Shown in pieces: positions 12,064 to 24,897 of a DNA stretch of 64,000 nt. A model generated the notes under the pieces. That model did no database searches and was not told the origin of the DNA. It saw nothing but the letters and a program-made list of their open reading frames with translations. Position 1 is the first letter of the stretch, and the number at the start of each line of letters is the position of its first letter. A program made the position numbers and the translations under genes. The DNA comes from Zantedeschia hybrid cultivar (taxonomy: Eukaryota; Streptophyta; Magnoliopsida; Alismatales; Araceae), in contig JARZZO010000013.1 of NCBI GenBank assembly GCA_030544215.1, positions 39,195,196-39,259,195 of the forward strand. Direction: 5' to 3'.

Positions 12064-13528
12064 CTCCGCCCGCCAAATCTACTGCCACAATTTGCCCCAA
12101 AAATGCAAAATTCGCGCCCCGTTGCTGGTAAAGAACAAGACTTTAAACATCCACGGGGCCCAAATTGGGAAACCCAGTTCATCTGAGGATCGTGCGACCG
12201 CGAATTTGATCTGAAAAATGTGGAAACGAGATGAGAACAGGCGAGCTGCGAAGAACCTAGGGTTGCGTCCCTCCGATCGAAGGAATCCTAAAAAGCGGCT
12301 TCTGTTTGGGAACAAAAGCGTGAGCCCCTCCAGGGAGAATCTAGGGTTTCAGGGAGACCAGGTTGACGTGGGGCATGGGAATGGGGAGTTGTCGCCGGAA
12401 AGTGGTACGTGGCGTGACAAGTACCGTCCGATACGTGGGGTGACGTTATAGGCATGGGACTGGAACTGACTGATGACTTGACGGGAAACACGCTGGGACT
12501 TCAAAACCTTATCTTGGGCTTGGAATACGGTTTACCCATTGGGCCTGGACGTCATCGTTATCCTCATCTTAAGTGTGTACTCCTTTTCCTATCCTTATGT
12601 GTCTTAATTTCTAAAACTTACCAAAAATAAATATATGTAGGTTAAATTATCAGAACATGTCTTTTTATGGGTGTTGCATTATGTGGAAACATAAGCTTCT
12701 TCGATGTTGATGACCACCGATAGCTTGATAATCGGAATTGATCTTCCCTTAAGCCTTGTTTTGTTTGCAAAATAAGGGCGAATAAAGCGAACAAGCCTAA
12801 TTCTACTTTGATAGGCAGAATAAGTTATATCGGGATCAAATCACTTATTCATGAAATAAGCCGAATTATTCTGGCGGACACCCCCCCCCCCCCTTGAATT
12901 GCTAATTCCCCTCCTCCCCAAATGCTAATTCGTGATTTTTTTATAGGGGCATGAATACGTCAAATTGGCATTATCCATGCCCACTGCAAAATGCACCCTC
13001 TCCTTTCTTTTTTGTCCTAGCGTGCTTCGTAGAAGTCTTTACTCCTCGCCTCTAACCCTACCTGCGCTCGCCCCTCTGGCCTTGCCTACGCTCGCTACAC
13101 TAGGCTTCCAGCGCCGACTAGTGCACATGCTCTGCCTACTTCACTGAGTGGAATGTATGCTCCAAGGATGTCTACAATGCCATCCACAGGATGTGCATGC
13201 TCTCATCCACTGGTTTGGGGTTTCTTCCTCCGTACTAGGGTTTCGATGATGGTCAAAGTTTAGGTCGATTCTACGCCGTCATCACTCTTTTCCCTCTTCT
13301 TAATAGGGTTCACAGGGGTTACAAAGCAGGGAATCGATCCCTTTTGTAGTGAACCTTCCAATCAATTTGACCCTCCCTTCTCCCTTTCAAGTTCCTAAAT
13401 AGTGCCCACCTTTCCCTAATTGTATCTTTTGGAGATGAAAACCTTACCTTGTGGCAATGCACACCTTGGAGGGCAACTATGCAGTTGATTGTGCTATTAG
13501 TATGGAGCGTCCTTCCTCCGTATGTTCC
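12064..13528. other. Probable promoter/5' region of the TIFY-CCT gene, then AT-rich spacer
   Basis: The first ~400 bp upstream of the minus-strand ATG is GC-richer than the surroundings and probably holds the 5' UTR and promoter; no TATA box could be assigned. A run of 14 C lies near 12881-12894. Beyond 12.6 kb the sequence is spacer, with possible short gene-like debris at 12965-13150 that I cannot identify. Confidence 0.4.
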
Positions 13529-16500
13529 TGTTACGCCTCTGATCCGGTTCAGTCTTTTAGACTCACTTTAGATGCAAACTATATAACTTTAGATCGTAAA
13601 TAGCATACAAATTGGATATAAATAATGAGAGACAAATAACCAAAGTAATTAACATGTCAATTACTATCAAGATACACAAATAAAATTTTCATTGTCAATA
13701 CCATAATTCTACAAATGTGTAATATCAATATCAGGATCTCTAAATATCCAAATATCTATATGGAATAAAATCACTCATCTCACTAAAGAAAAGGAAAAGT
13801 ATATATCTCTCTATATCTCTATTGCATCAATCTAAAGATAATAACGGAAATCTTCTAATCAAAAGATGTTCACCAAATCAAGAATTTTACTCATCCTTCT
13901 TAGGAAACTCTGAAAAATGTTAATAGGATTTATGAGTACAACCACTTATTAGGAAATTAGACCTACCAAATACTAAACAATATAATAGTTGAAAAGTGAT
14001 GATAACTAACTAATTAGAATTTATAGTTCTATATATATATATATCAAATAAGAACAAAATACAAAACATGATCACATATAAGTTTATCAAATCAGATGTG
14101 TTTTCTAATAGCATGACCAAATCGAATAACATATAGCTTATTTAACATGATGAACAAATCGAATTTCATATATGATTTATTAAATCTACTAGTCATGTAA
14201 CGAACATATCACATATCGAACTAAACATATTTAATATCAAATTTAGATTATCACATATCCCATAACAAATGACATGGCGTAGTAGTCTAACAAATCTGAT
14301 CAAATTATGATATATGAGCAAATATAGATCTTAAGTATGGAAAAAATTCAAGGGACAAGATGCATATGAAATTTCAAAGAATAAGTTAAGTTCAAATGAG
14401 ATATAATAGAATATGAGTTTCAAATTATGTGTCAATCAAATTATATTAAACATATTATATCAAATTGTTGACGGATATGCACTCAAATCACAACATAAGG
14501 AGTCCCACACGTATACCAAAACATCTACGCAATGATGCAGAAGTCTTAGTTACTCCACAGAACCAAAGAGTCTAAGTCTCACCCAACTCAAAACTGTCAT
14601 GGCGTTACGTATCGTCATCTCCTAGTTTAATCGGCCGAAAATAAGGATTCCACCTGTCCTCGAGTCAAAATGCCCTATCTAATATAGATGCTTACACCAG
14701 AATCGGATCCTAAATCTCCTTAAAATGACAATGTCCCACATAGTTACACAAATATGGTATAAGGGATAACAGTGAGCATAACATGAGCATAGATATGAAA
14801 ATTGACTTAATAAAGTGTTACATATAATTATAAGTCAAAATATTTGTTTTTGCTTACAAAATAACTATTTAAAGAGCCAACATGGTCATATAGTTGTAAA
14901 ATCTGAACATAGTTGATACCAACATGTTCCTTAATAAAATAATATGCTCCTAGAATATTCGCATAATTTTCAGACAAACAAACATATTTTTCAAGTACTA
15001 AACCTAATTTTTTAAACTAAAAATTTAATAAAAAAGTCCAAAAATAGCAAAAATATTTGAAAAATATAAAAACTCGGCGAACATGTCAAATAGGTCAAAT
15101 GAAATATGTGAACAAAGTTTCATAAATTTCTAGATCATTTGAAATGATTTCGGACTCCCGTTTCGAATATGAAAATTAAACTTTAATAAAATTTTAGCAA
15201 ATCAAGACAGATGGAAAAATAAATATCAAATGGGGTCAAAAAAAATTTAAAATTTATATGAAGGTCAAGTACAATATGAAAAAAGTCTCCACAAAATTTG
15301 GTAAGATTTGGATTTGAACTGAAGGAGTTATAACACTTGCAAGTCCAACCGAACATGTTGTCAAAATAATTTATTTAGATTGTAAAGAAATTTATAGAAT
15401 ATATATCAAATGATCTCAAAAAAAATAATAATTTTGTGGACACATAATAGACATGTTAAAATAACATTCATCAAAAACTTTCAAGATAAAGGAGATCGAA
15501 CAAAAGTACACGGGCCTTTGGAAGTTGGCCAAAAAACCCAGAATAGTTAAGCATTAGATAGCCACATTGCTGGCCTTCTGATGGTCAGGCGGCCAAGGTG
15601 CTGGTCGTCTGGTTCATCAGGTGACATTAGACAGCCACCACTATGGCCATCTGGACATCATACGGCCATCACCCTGGCCGTCTGGTGTGGACGGCCACTG
15701 TGCTAGCCGGCCACCTACCATACACATAATTTCTCACTTTTCTTCATTTTCTTTATGGTTTTGAGATTTTTCTCAACATAAAAAGGATTTTAAATGTATA
15801 AAATAATATGATTTCACATCTTTTGATCTTTGAAAGATTAAAACATAGGTTTTTATTCTAATACAAATTAAACATTCAATGAGTTCACATATCCTACCTT
15901 TAGAACGCGAAGAACACTCTCATATAATGCCTTTCAATCACCTTCTAGGATTTTAATCTTGATTTTCTTGTAATATAAAGTTTCTCTCACGACCTCTAAA
16001 CATCAAAGAACAACAATTCATCTATTAGAATTAATTTCCAAAGAGAACTAAATCAAAATACTTTTGTCATGAAGAACATCATGTTCTTATCTCTTAACTT
16101 GGGGCTGCGTACAAGAGGTCTTATGCACGACCTTAAGACCTCATATATACTATTTTGGCTTCCTAATACTATCTAAATTAAGCTCTCAAAGTTTTCTAGT
16201 CGAACTCAAACCATAGCCTATTTAATCAACAAGCTAAAACGTTCCGATTTAAACTAGGAACCCAGATTTTCGCACAAAATAGATTTTCTCACATAAATCC
16301 CCTCATATTAGACCTATTAAATGTCCAAATTAGTTTTTGGTCTTTTTGACAAAATTATAGTCTTTCATATCCTCTTGCTAACCATCTATTCCATGTCATT
16401 TTTGAACTTTTGTACGCGAAGTTATTGCGTTCGCAAAACAACACTTTCTCATAATTTTTAGACCCGAAAATTTGAGTGTTGAAAATCAACTAATTTCCTA

Positions 16501-16747
16501 ATTGAGACACCAATAGACTTAATGGGTCTAGTTTACCTTCATTGTTGACTTACACATTTTAAATATATTATTATATGACTAATTATTTATTAATTATATT
16601 TAATTCATATTAATTTATTAAATAATATAAATGAACTTAATTTAATCTTAATGGGCTCTAATTAGGCCTAGTTAACTAAATATTAACTAAATAGACTTAG
16701 CAAATTAAAATATATAAATGAAATGAAATGGGCTTAAGGTCTATCGT
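13529..16747 (+). mobile_element. Probable 3.2-kb solo LTR of a Ty3/gypsy-type element (copy A)
   Basis: It begins TGTTACGCCTCTGATCCG, a start typical of chromovirus LTRs. The direct repeat GTTCC lies immediately before (13524-13528) and after (16748-16752). The interior is AT-rich and non-coding. A diverged relative lies at about 32459-36000 with the same order of landmarks, for example GTCTTAGTTAYT..AGAAC..AGAG and CTACGTATCRTCRTCTCCT..TTTA. Against the model, the 3' end reads ATCGT rather than the usual CA, so the last bases may have been lost. It is called LTR by length, ends, target duplication and second copy, not by coding content. Confidence 0.6.
15561..15715. repeat. Short GGCCATCTGG-type repeats inside the copy A LTR
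   Basis: A GC-richer island in the AT-rich LTR repeats words such as GGCCATCTGG, GGCCGTCTGG, GGTCGTCTGG and GGCCACC about eight times. Copy B lacks an obvious counterpart at the same relative place. Confidence 0.5.
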
Positions 16748-18066
16748 GTTCCAACTGTAAGCCATTGTCGGTGGCAATTTCGACCTGGATTAACCAGTTT
16801 TTTCTGGACTTACCCTTTGTGCTTATGTTCGTCATGCCCTGGATGCCGATCTCTTCCTTGTATGGGATTATGCCCTTCTGTAGTTTGTTTGAGATTATGC
16901 CGTTCGATTTTTCCTCATGTTTAGATCTCTATTTTTTTTTTTCAATCCTTCTTTCTAGGATAGGGCATTAGACATTTTTTATGTAGGCATTTAAAAGAAG
17001 TTTTGATTAATGGTTTCTTGATGGTGTTATGTCTTACCTGGTCGGATGGTTTCTTGATGGTGTTATGTCTTACCTGGTCGGATGGTTTCTTGATGGTGTA
17101 GAGTACTGGACTATTACTGGTATTAAATCTTGTGCATTTTTTATGTAGCTATTTGGATTCACGGATATAAATCATTATGCCCTATTTGGTTGGAGAAATT
17201 AGTTTTTGAAAAATTTTTGCAATATGCTGATTGGAGAAATTAGTTTTTGATAAATTTTCGCAATATGCTGATTGGAGATGATGATACCACATGCCTGCAT
17301 ATTTGAATGATGCATAATGGGGCAAACTCACTTTAATGGGAGGAAAAGGGAATATGAGACAAATTGAAGATCATTTTGTTGAAAGAGAGATAATAGGAGC
17401 ATTTTTTTTCTTTCGGTGAAGCCTGATATTTCTTTGGCATGTTTGATGCATTTGGGAATTGAGAGATCCATGGAGTGGCTTGGAAAGGAGCCACCATACA
17501 CGTTAATCCAAAGGCATAAGTAGTAACCAGTGTATTCTAAGGAATGACAGAGATGACCCTTAACTTAGTTAGATTATTTCCTTGGGATACTTGTGCTCAC
17601 AGCGAGTTAATTATCTCTAAAGGGTTCATAACTCCAATGGTGCTTAAGAAGCTCCACCACATGCTCTTACTAAGCTATATCTTTCTTTTATGAGCACATG
17701 ATCTCATTAATATCTTTTGATTTATTCCTTTGTGTTGTTATTGGCAAGTTGAGACTAGTTATTGTTGCATGTTTAACATTTTACATGATTTTACAAAGAT
17801 CTTCAATTTATTTTGAGGCTCAGACATTCATTTTTCTAGAGAATCACACAACCTACTTATGTGAAGTATAAACATCTATGAAGAAGGTATACTGACAGAC
17901 ATGGTTTAGGAAGAAGATGGAATCCTTTTATTTATGTCCATAGTAATGTATAAAGAATCTTTCTGGCAGTGGACTATCCTTCGTTGATCCTTTTACTTGA
18001 TTTTATCTTTCTCTATTGGAATTTTTTAAATAGATCCTGAAAGACGATGAAAATTAACAATTTATG
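16748..18066. other. No gene recognised; contains two small tandem repeats
   Basis: A 36-bp unit beginning TGGTTTCTTGATGGTG occurs about 2.5 times at 17011-17099. A 41-bp unit beginning TGGAGAAATTAGTTTTTG occurs twice at 17191-17272. The rest is AT-rich, without long ORFs or recognisable domains. Confidence 0.6.
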
Positions 18067-20150
18067 TGTAACGATCCGTCACCCTATAATCGGGGATCCG
18101 ATTACTAAATAGGTACCGAATCATTAAAATTAGGAGCCAACCAAGATCTCGATGAGTCTAGGAAATAAATGATAAATTAAGCTAAACATTCTCCATAGTA
18201 TCGAATTATAAAGAAGGTGCATGAATTAAATGTTATTACAATCTAACTTGACTCAACAAATAATTATATAATCCAATTAAAAAGAAATAATTATGCGTAC
18301 ATGCTTGAAAATGAAAGTACAACTACATCAGAGCATATTCCAAAATAGTGGTTGCTGACGCGCAAGCTGAGACAAAACCTCACAACCACTACGCTTGCTG
18401 AGAACCCTCATCTAAAACTACAGGGAGTAAGTCACACCAAAATAGACTCAGTAGGAATCCCTCAATCCCCACCCCCCATGCACGTACACACAATCGCAAC
18501 AGAACAAGGATACATATAAAAAGGCAAGATATGTGCAAGTAAGGCAGTAATTAAATCACACGTCCACCCAAAAGAAACATACAAGAAACCGCCAAGCCAA
18601 CCTGAAAAACACCGATCCGCTGGGATGGAAAAGCAACCCCTCAGATAGCACGTTGGCTACTCCGGCTTGTCTAACTCTAGGTGGTTCTGCCCTCCCAATC
18701 ACGAGTGACATTTCGAAGTGTACCACTCCCACACTGGTACTATCTATTATCCCGGAATACATCAGGTGACCCTTGCCTACTAGGCGTCACCTTGTTACTC
18801 CCACACCGACACTGCGTCACTCCCACACTGACACAGGGTATCAAGCGGTAATAACTGTCACTCTAGGTCCACGATCGCATAAACATAAGACAATGTGATT
18901 CCGATCACATGAAAATTCCCGCTCCCAATATTTGATTTAAAGCATGTATTTAACAGGGTTGTCTAACAATATACAAGAATCTAATTAACATAATGTATAA
19001 TAATCACACATGTTAAATGCAGGATTTATGGGGCTCTGGCTTGAATCGCGTCGTCCATGGTTGACGTCATTCAATGGTCTTATTACTGGTTTTCCTCACT
19101 TGTAAGCACGGGGACCTAGGGATACTGGCCTGAATCGTGTCGTCCATGGCCGACGTCATTCAACTCTCTATCCTACCCTACCTTCGGAAACCGGGGACAT
19201 GGGCCATAAATCACGTCGACTCAGGTCGACGCCTATCTCAAATAATGTCGGCCTGAATGGACGCCATTTGCGTCTAAAACCGAGCTCCCCTCCGGTCTCC
19301 ACCAAGCCACAACACGGGATCCCTTCTCCCAAAAAATGCATGAAAATACAAAATGGAGAAAGGGGGAAATCCATGAACGCAATAACATGCTATTCCCATT
19401 TTCGAAAACATCCATTTTAATCCAAATCCCCCTAGAACATGCTCATTCTATGTCCAAAATTTTCCCATATATCTCTAGCATACTCCAAAGCAGGAAATCA
19501 TGGTTTAAAACAATCAAACTACATGTGAGGACTGTCACCCTACCGATTACTTGAGCTCCTTCTAACTCCTCGCTGTCGATCCGCTACACCGCAAGCCGCC
19601 GCCGGTACCATCGTGGACGTCATTACCTGACCGAGATGTCGGTCACCGTCCGGAGAGCGAAGTGTCGTGGAAGAGATGGTGGTAGTAGTGGTGAGAGGTA
19701 GAAGGATATTGGAGTAGTGGAAGAGGAAGAAGGGGAAGAGGAAGGGAAGGAGAATGGAAGGAGTCAGAGAGAGGGAAGAAAGAGAGTGAGAAGGAGATAA
19801 TGAGAGAAAGGATGGAGGGTTCTGGGCGTCAAGTCCGGCCAAATTGAATCGCATCGTTCTGAGACGACGCGGTTCAGGCGGCAGGACAGGAGTCGTATAC
19901 TGGCAGTTGTCTGAATTGCGTTGACTATGCAAGATGTCATTCAGACGACAAGACCGAGGCCGTACATGCGCGTTCCAACGCCCGCCCACGTAGCACACCT
20001 GCATGGCTCTTAATCGTGTCCCCTAAGGTCGAAGCCTTTCAAAAGCGCGTCTCGCCAACTCGACGCGATTAGAAGGCTATGCGCCAGGTCCACAAAGGTC
20101 CAAATCAAGGAGTCCGACATCGAAACTGACCTGAAACCTCAATCCTTACA
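18067..20150 (+). mobile_element. 2084-bp solo LTR with perfect 5-bp target duplication
   Basis: It starts TGTAACGATCCGTCACCC and ends CAATCCTTACA, so TGTAA/TTACA ends are inverted. It is flanked by TTATG on both sides (18062-18066 and 20151-20155), the 5-bp duplication made by LTR-retrotransposon integrase. No internal domain is attached, so it is a solo LTR left by recombination. The 3' half is GC-rich and carries the palindrome series listed separately. A purine-rich plus-strand tract lies at about 19690-19815. The start TGTAACGATCC suggests Ty3/gypsy; the lineage is not determined. Confidence 0.88.
19042..20072. repeat. Eight imperfect palindromes of an AATCGYGTCG..GACGYCATT type
   Basis: Related near-palindromes lie at about 19042-19073, 19131-19162, 19208-19236, 19240-19270, 19844-19876, 19911-19944, 20011-20038 and 20042-20072. 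The first two read TGAATCGYGTCG, a CCATGG core, then GACGTCATTCA. They fall in two groups of four, about 230 bp wide each, separated by some 570 bp of purine-rich sequence. Each could form a hairpin or a dyad-symmetric binding site. Confidence 0.75.
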
Positions 20151-20828
20151 TTATGAATGTGTAATTGTTTAGTACACCTTGGATTAGTTGACCACTTGTA
20201 CTTATTAATAGTTTATGTATGTGTTCCCTTCATGAGATAATCTGAATTACATGTATTCACTTTCATGACATAAACTAGGTTAGGTTAAAAGGTTCCATAT
20301 CCATACTCCATGTTTAGTTACAATAATCTGCTCCATATTTAGTTACAATTATCTGATTATATTTAGTTACAATACCAAGCTCTTTCTTGGAGAAAAAAAT
20401 CCCACCAAAGAATCGGATAGGCTTCCCTCCACCAACCTTATGCCAACCCCCTATTTGTTACCACATGCCTAATATATATTGTCTCTTGATATAATTGTTT
20501 GTGGGCTTAAATTTGATTCAAGAGATACTGCTTAAGGCTGGCTGCAATTAGATAGTCAAAATGAAGAGTTGTCCTTTTGATGCCTTTCCAATCTCAATTG
20601 GCATTGCCTTTTTTTTTTCTTTTTTTTTTTCTCCTATGACATCACTGGTTTTTAAATGTATTCATCGCACTAATTTAACTTAGTGCTCCATTCCCTTAGC
20701 TTATGTTATGTTCTTTCTTATGATTAGAAAGACTAGAAAGCGCAAAGAAAATATGTCCACCTCCAGCAGGTGTATGCTAATTCACCAATATTCCGTTTCT
20801 TATTAAAATCTTCACTTTCATATAACTG
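20151..20828. other. No gene recognised
   Basis: AT-rich spacer between the solo LTR and the LINE fragment. ATTTAGTTACAAT-type words repeat near 20310-20375 and a T-rich run lies at about 20609-20630. The LINE fragment may begin a little earlier than drawn. Confidence 0.4.
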
Positions 20829-22500
20829 ATGAGAAGACTCTTGTTTACATCATCCTCTTTACATCTTCTTCACTTATCAAACCAGGCACCGCTCGTGAAC
20901 CTTACATGGAGATTTCTAAAGCACCCATCAGCTTTGTGGGTGAGGATCCTTGAATCCAAATATCTAAAACAGAGCTCATTCTGGAGTTACAAGCTTCACA
21001 AAAAGCACTCAAGGGCATGGGTTAGTATCATTAGTGTCAGACAATCTGATTTGCAAAGCAGCACATTGGACTGTGGGTAACATACAGAGGGACCCTTGGG
21101 TACCAAACTGTTCAGTAAGCCAACCGAGCTACATTGAGCAACCAATCCCCTCTCACTGTTAATGAGCTTATAGACAGGACAGCCACAACTGGAATGTCTC
21201 CACTATCCAACCCTCGTTCTCTTCACCAATTACTGAAGCTATTCTAAGCATTCCCTTGCCAGAGTTCCATGCCGAGGAGGAGGATTGCCTTATTTGGAAC
21301 TTCTCCACAGAAGATAAATTTTCATCCAAGTATACCTACTGGGTTTTATGTAATGAACGAAAGCTGCCCTCGTAATCCAATCCCAGTCCTATATGGAAAA
21401 CCATTTGGAATAGCAACCTGGATCATCCTATTCCACCTAAGGTCAATTACCTCTTATGGAGATGCGTAGCTGGCGCCCTCCCCCTGAATGGCTATAGAGC
21501 TAAATATCTTCAGTCTATGTACCCATGCTGCCCTATGTGCCACCAGTATTTGGAAGGTAATGAAGACTTGTTTCTCAGGTGTACCTTTGCACAAGCAGTC
21601 TAGTTTGCATCCCCTATGGCCATCCTAATAAGAAACTTCTCTGGCTCCATTGAAGATTGGATCCTCATGTGGTCCAAGGCAGAGACAAAGCTCAGGGAAG
21701 ACTCCTGTTTATGGTTCATTTGGATGGTAGATGCAAAAAAGCCTTTGACTAAACTCCCGGCCATTCTTCACTGCCAAGAGAGCAGGCTGCATTCTAAGAA
21801 GAGAAGAGATCCTCTCAGTACACGTTTGGATCGGAATCCAACAGCACTGAGAGGGAGAGGAGTCGAACATTACAAAAAAAAAAAACTGCTCATATGATTC
21901 CAAAATGTAGTAAATACCGGGTCCTCCTCTTCTCGGTATTACTGGACTTCGATCCAAACATGTACAGGATCTCCCCCGCCACTTAAGACACCCAGGGTAA
22001 TCACCCAAGCACATTGGGCACCACCCCCAGAGGGCCGCTTGAAGATCAATGTAGACGGAGAGATTACCACCTCACGAGGAGCCGTGGGCATCATATGCAG
22101 GAACCACTCAAGTGGAGTTATATCTTGTCATGCAAGACGTTCTCCAGTGAACCTCTAGTGGTCGAGGCCTTAGCCATTAATGCCGGGATCAAGCTAGCTG
22201 CCTCCTTCAGTTTTCCTACAACAATGGAAAGCGATGCAACAGTCATCATCAAAGTGGTCATCAACTCTTCAATTGATCACCCTTGGAAGATCAAGCGTAT
22301 TGTGCTGTCCTGCTGCAGAATGCTACTCGTTAACATTAATGTAAAAATTTCTTATATTCCCAGGACGACAAACCAAGTTGCTCACGAGCTAGCTACATTC
22401 ACTAAGCAACTTACTTGTAACCTGCACTGCCCCCCCCCTTTGTATTCTCCCCACCATTCTTCCCATTTAATAGAGTAAGGAATTTTGTCTAGAAAAGGAA
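20829..22500 (+). mobile_element. 5'-truncated LINE 3' fragment (connection, zf-RVT, RNase H), decayed
   Basis: In the plus direction, fragments read LTWRFLKHPSALWVRILESK (20829-21080), which is the post-RT region of plant L1 ORF2. Next comes a zinc-binding region (CCPMCHQYLEGNEDLFLRC near 21530). An RNase H follows, starting KINVDG near 22041, with GIICRNHSSG and later SYIPRTTNQVAHELA (to 22478). Several frameshifts and a nested MITE (about 21794-21976) break it. It is a different subfamily and opposite orientation from the LINE at 1-5.7 kb. No clear poly(A) or target duplication was found. Confidence 0.85.
21794..21976. mobile_element. Mutator-like MITE nested in the LINE fragment
   Basis: The left end GATCCTCTCAGTACACGTTTGG and right end CCAAACATGTACAGGATC are inverted repeats. 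The inverted homology extends over about 50 bp (GGATCG.A.TCCA, then ACTGAGAGG). The same terminal words define the elements at 25692, 48262, 31480, 49040 and 60815. It interrupts the LINE between the zf-RVT and RNase H regions. Confidence 0.7.
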
Positions 22501-22591
22501 AGAAAAAATAGTTCAGTGGTGTACTCTCTCTCCAGACTAGGGAGGGAAACGGTAAACCTTAACCCAATTATTTGCCTGATTATCAGTTTAT

Positions 22592-22983
22592 GAGTAACAC
22601 TTGCTGCATCCGGTGCTTTGCTGCACCGTACTGGGTGCGACCATTTTTTTATATTTTTATATTTTTATTTTTAATGTTAGATCTCATTATGTTCTACGTG
22701 CCTATATAATTTAATTTCCGATCGGACAATTTAAAAAAATCTGAAAAATAAAAAATCAAGCCCAATGAACAATACAAAATCACTGTTCATTGGGTTTGAT
22801 TTTTTATTTGTCAGATTTTTTTGGATCGTCCGATCTGAGATCGACCCGTACAAGAAGTATCGGACGTGATGAAACCGACTTAAAAAAATTTAAAATAATA
22901 AAAAATATGTTTTTTGCTGCTGCCGCAGCTGTCCAATCCTCTTACGCGCCCGCACCGCATGCGGTGCAACCAGTGTCACCGTT
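22592..22983. mobile_element. 392-bp foldback MITE
   Basis: The two halves are long inverted repeats meeting at the dyad CAATGAACA..TGTTCATTG (about 22763-22796). The ends GAGTAACACTTGCTGCA and TGCAACCAGTGTCAC are related inverted repeats. AGTTTAT occurs directly on both sides (22585-22591 and 22984-22990) and is the probable target duplication. GAGTAATACTTGCTGCA recurs alone at about 23376, probably a broken relative. Confidence 0.65.
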
Positions 22984-24049
22984 AGTTTATAGGTCAGTTG
23001 ACTTATAATCCTTTCAAATTGACATGCGTAGCGGATACGGTAATGGATAAGATAAGGCATAAGAGAATAATTATCTAATTGATTATTAATTTGTAATGAG
23101 ACAATTAACGGCTAGTCTTTCTAAACTGACTGCATAATAGATGTGGTCAAAAATCTATCTTAGATCCACATTGAGTCCGACTTATTTGCATCCCTACTCT
23201 AGAGTTGTTACCCACCCACTGAGTTCAATCTATTGAAGCTACAAAAGATCTGTCTATATCATAAATGAGGGTGCCGATGGATCTCGGTGACCAAGCCTAA
23301 GCCCAACTTGAGACTAGGATCGTTAGCCCAAGTCCGGCAATAGCCCATATAAACTTCAACAACTCATCTGAATGAGTAATACTTGCTGCAAGTGTTGGCA
23401 TGCAGTCATCCGGTCAAATTTGATCAGATAATCATAACATAAAAAGTATTTCATTATTTTTACTAAAAATCTAAGAGATGGGTGTAACGTATTGTCTATT
23501 CTTTGATCGGGTGGTTAAAAAAACTAAACATAAAATAAATAAATAAAATGCAATCAACGACTCAAGTGAGTGAGAAAAAGAATGCATAATTAGACTCAAG
23601 GACGAGCGTATCCGTATCCTTAACCACAGTTATTGATAATTGGAAGAAGACGGGATAAGACTGAAGTACCTTTATTTTTATTCTTCTTTGCTTAATTTAA
23701 AGTTATTGGGACTTCTATAGCATTGTTTTAGGATCTTGCTTATGTAGTTTCCCTTTGATGCTTTGAGTTGTTTTCTCATAATTTTTGAATTGGATCTTGG
23801 ACCCACTAAACTATTCGGCTAATTATGCACTCTTTTATCTATTTTAACTGTGTTCCTTTATGATGATGTCAAAAAGAGGGAGACTAAGCTATCTATGGTG
23901 TTTGTTTTATTTTTTGTGTTATTGCCTTGAGATGTGGTTGGTTCACATGAATTGATTAGTTTATCATGCATGGATTATTAGTTGATTGGTTTACATGTAT
24001 ATATTATCTTAAGGCTTAATTCTATTTTGATAAATGGTTTTGTCGTCGT
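22984..24049. other. No gene recognised; its end is probably Sirevirus internal debris
   Basis: The first half is unassigned AT-rich sequence. From about 23640 the DNA resembles the non-coding stretch before a Sirevirus 3' LTR, including GATGTCAAAAAGAGGGAGA at about 23865 as an extra polypurine-like tract. No pol motif was found. Confidence 0.4.
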
Positions 24050-24897
24050 AAAAAAAGGGGAGATTTTTGTATATTACCCCTAGTTTTAATGATAACAAAA
24101 CCATCACAATTCCTCTAACCTTGTGCTCATAGACTGATGATAAATCTAACAAAATCACCATCATAATTCATGTTTATTCAAACCTCAAACCTAGCAAAGG
24201 TACATGCCTTATGATTGTTAAATTCTATTAAATTTCTCATTCACCAAGGGAAATGGCCGACCGATCAGAGCAGATTGATCGACTGATTTAGACAGTTCCC
24301 CACTTGAAATTGGTCTTTGTGCACTGATGAAAGCGGTCGACTGATCCATTGAATCAGTCGACCGATTTCTACTTTTTTAGATTGCGTGAGAAGAAAATTT
24401 GACTGTTGGAACCCCACATGCCACCAACGGCTTTATAATTATGAAGCCTCTATAAAAGAGATCCTTCACCTAATGAAAGCCAATCTTTTGTCACCAAAGC
24501 AACATTGTTGTAAGGGTCATTTATAAGAGGGAAACCACCCTAGAAGAAGTAAGAAAAGAGAGAGTGTGCAAGACAGAGAAAGCTCCTTCCAAGTGCTCCT
24601 TTGAAGCTACATTTGGGAGAGGGCTTCTGGCAATGGATTCGTCATTGAGTTGGTGGAGTGTGTGTGGTGGGTTTAACCCATCGTGGGTGTATTTCATATA
24701 TCGTGTGCAAAGCATTGCTAGGCCATAACTAGTGTGTGTCAGTGGAATACTCTATGAGGTGTAGAGGAGTGGACGTTTCCTACTTGTTCAGCATGTATCT
24801 CTTTGTGCTTGAATTCGTCATATCTACAAGTTTCAAATAAAAATTTTAAAATCCAATTCACCCCCTCTTGGATTTGCCATATAGACTGGGGCCAACA
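24050..24897 (+). mobile_element. Sirevirus-like (Ty1/copia) polypurine tract and LTR remnant
   Basis: The tract AAAAAAAGGGGAGA (about 24050-24063) is followed by TGTATATTACCCC at 24068. Such tracts precede the 3' LTR of Sireviruses. Inside are a TATA-like CTCTATAAAAGAG (about 24450) and, near the end, CCAATTCACCCCCTCTTGG and GGCCAACA, words characteristic of the Sirevirus LTR end. No gag or pol is present. Lineage assignment rests on motifs only. Confidence 0.55.

Noticed and set aside
11727..12186. Alternative frames over the first TIFY-CCT exon
   Set aside because: The frame with the TIFY motif and a phase-0 donor joining to exon 2 is the real one; the others are GC-driven shadows.
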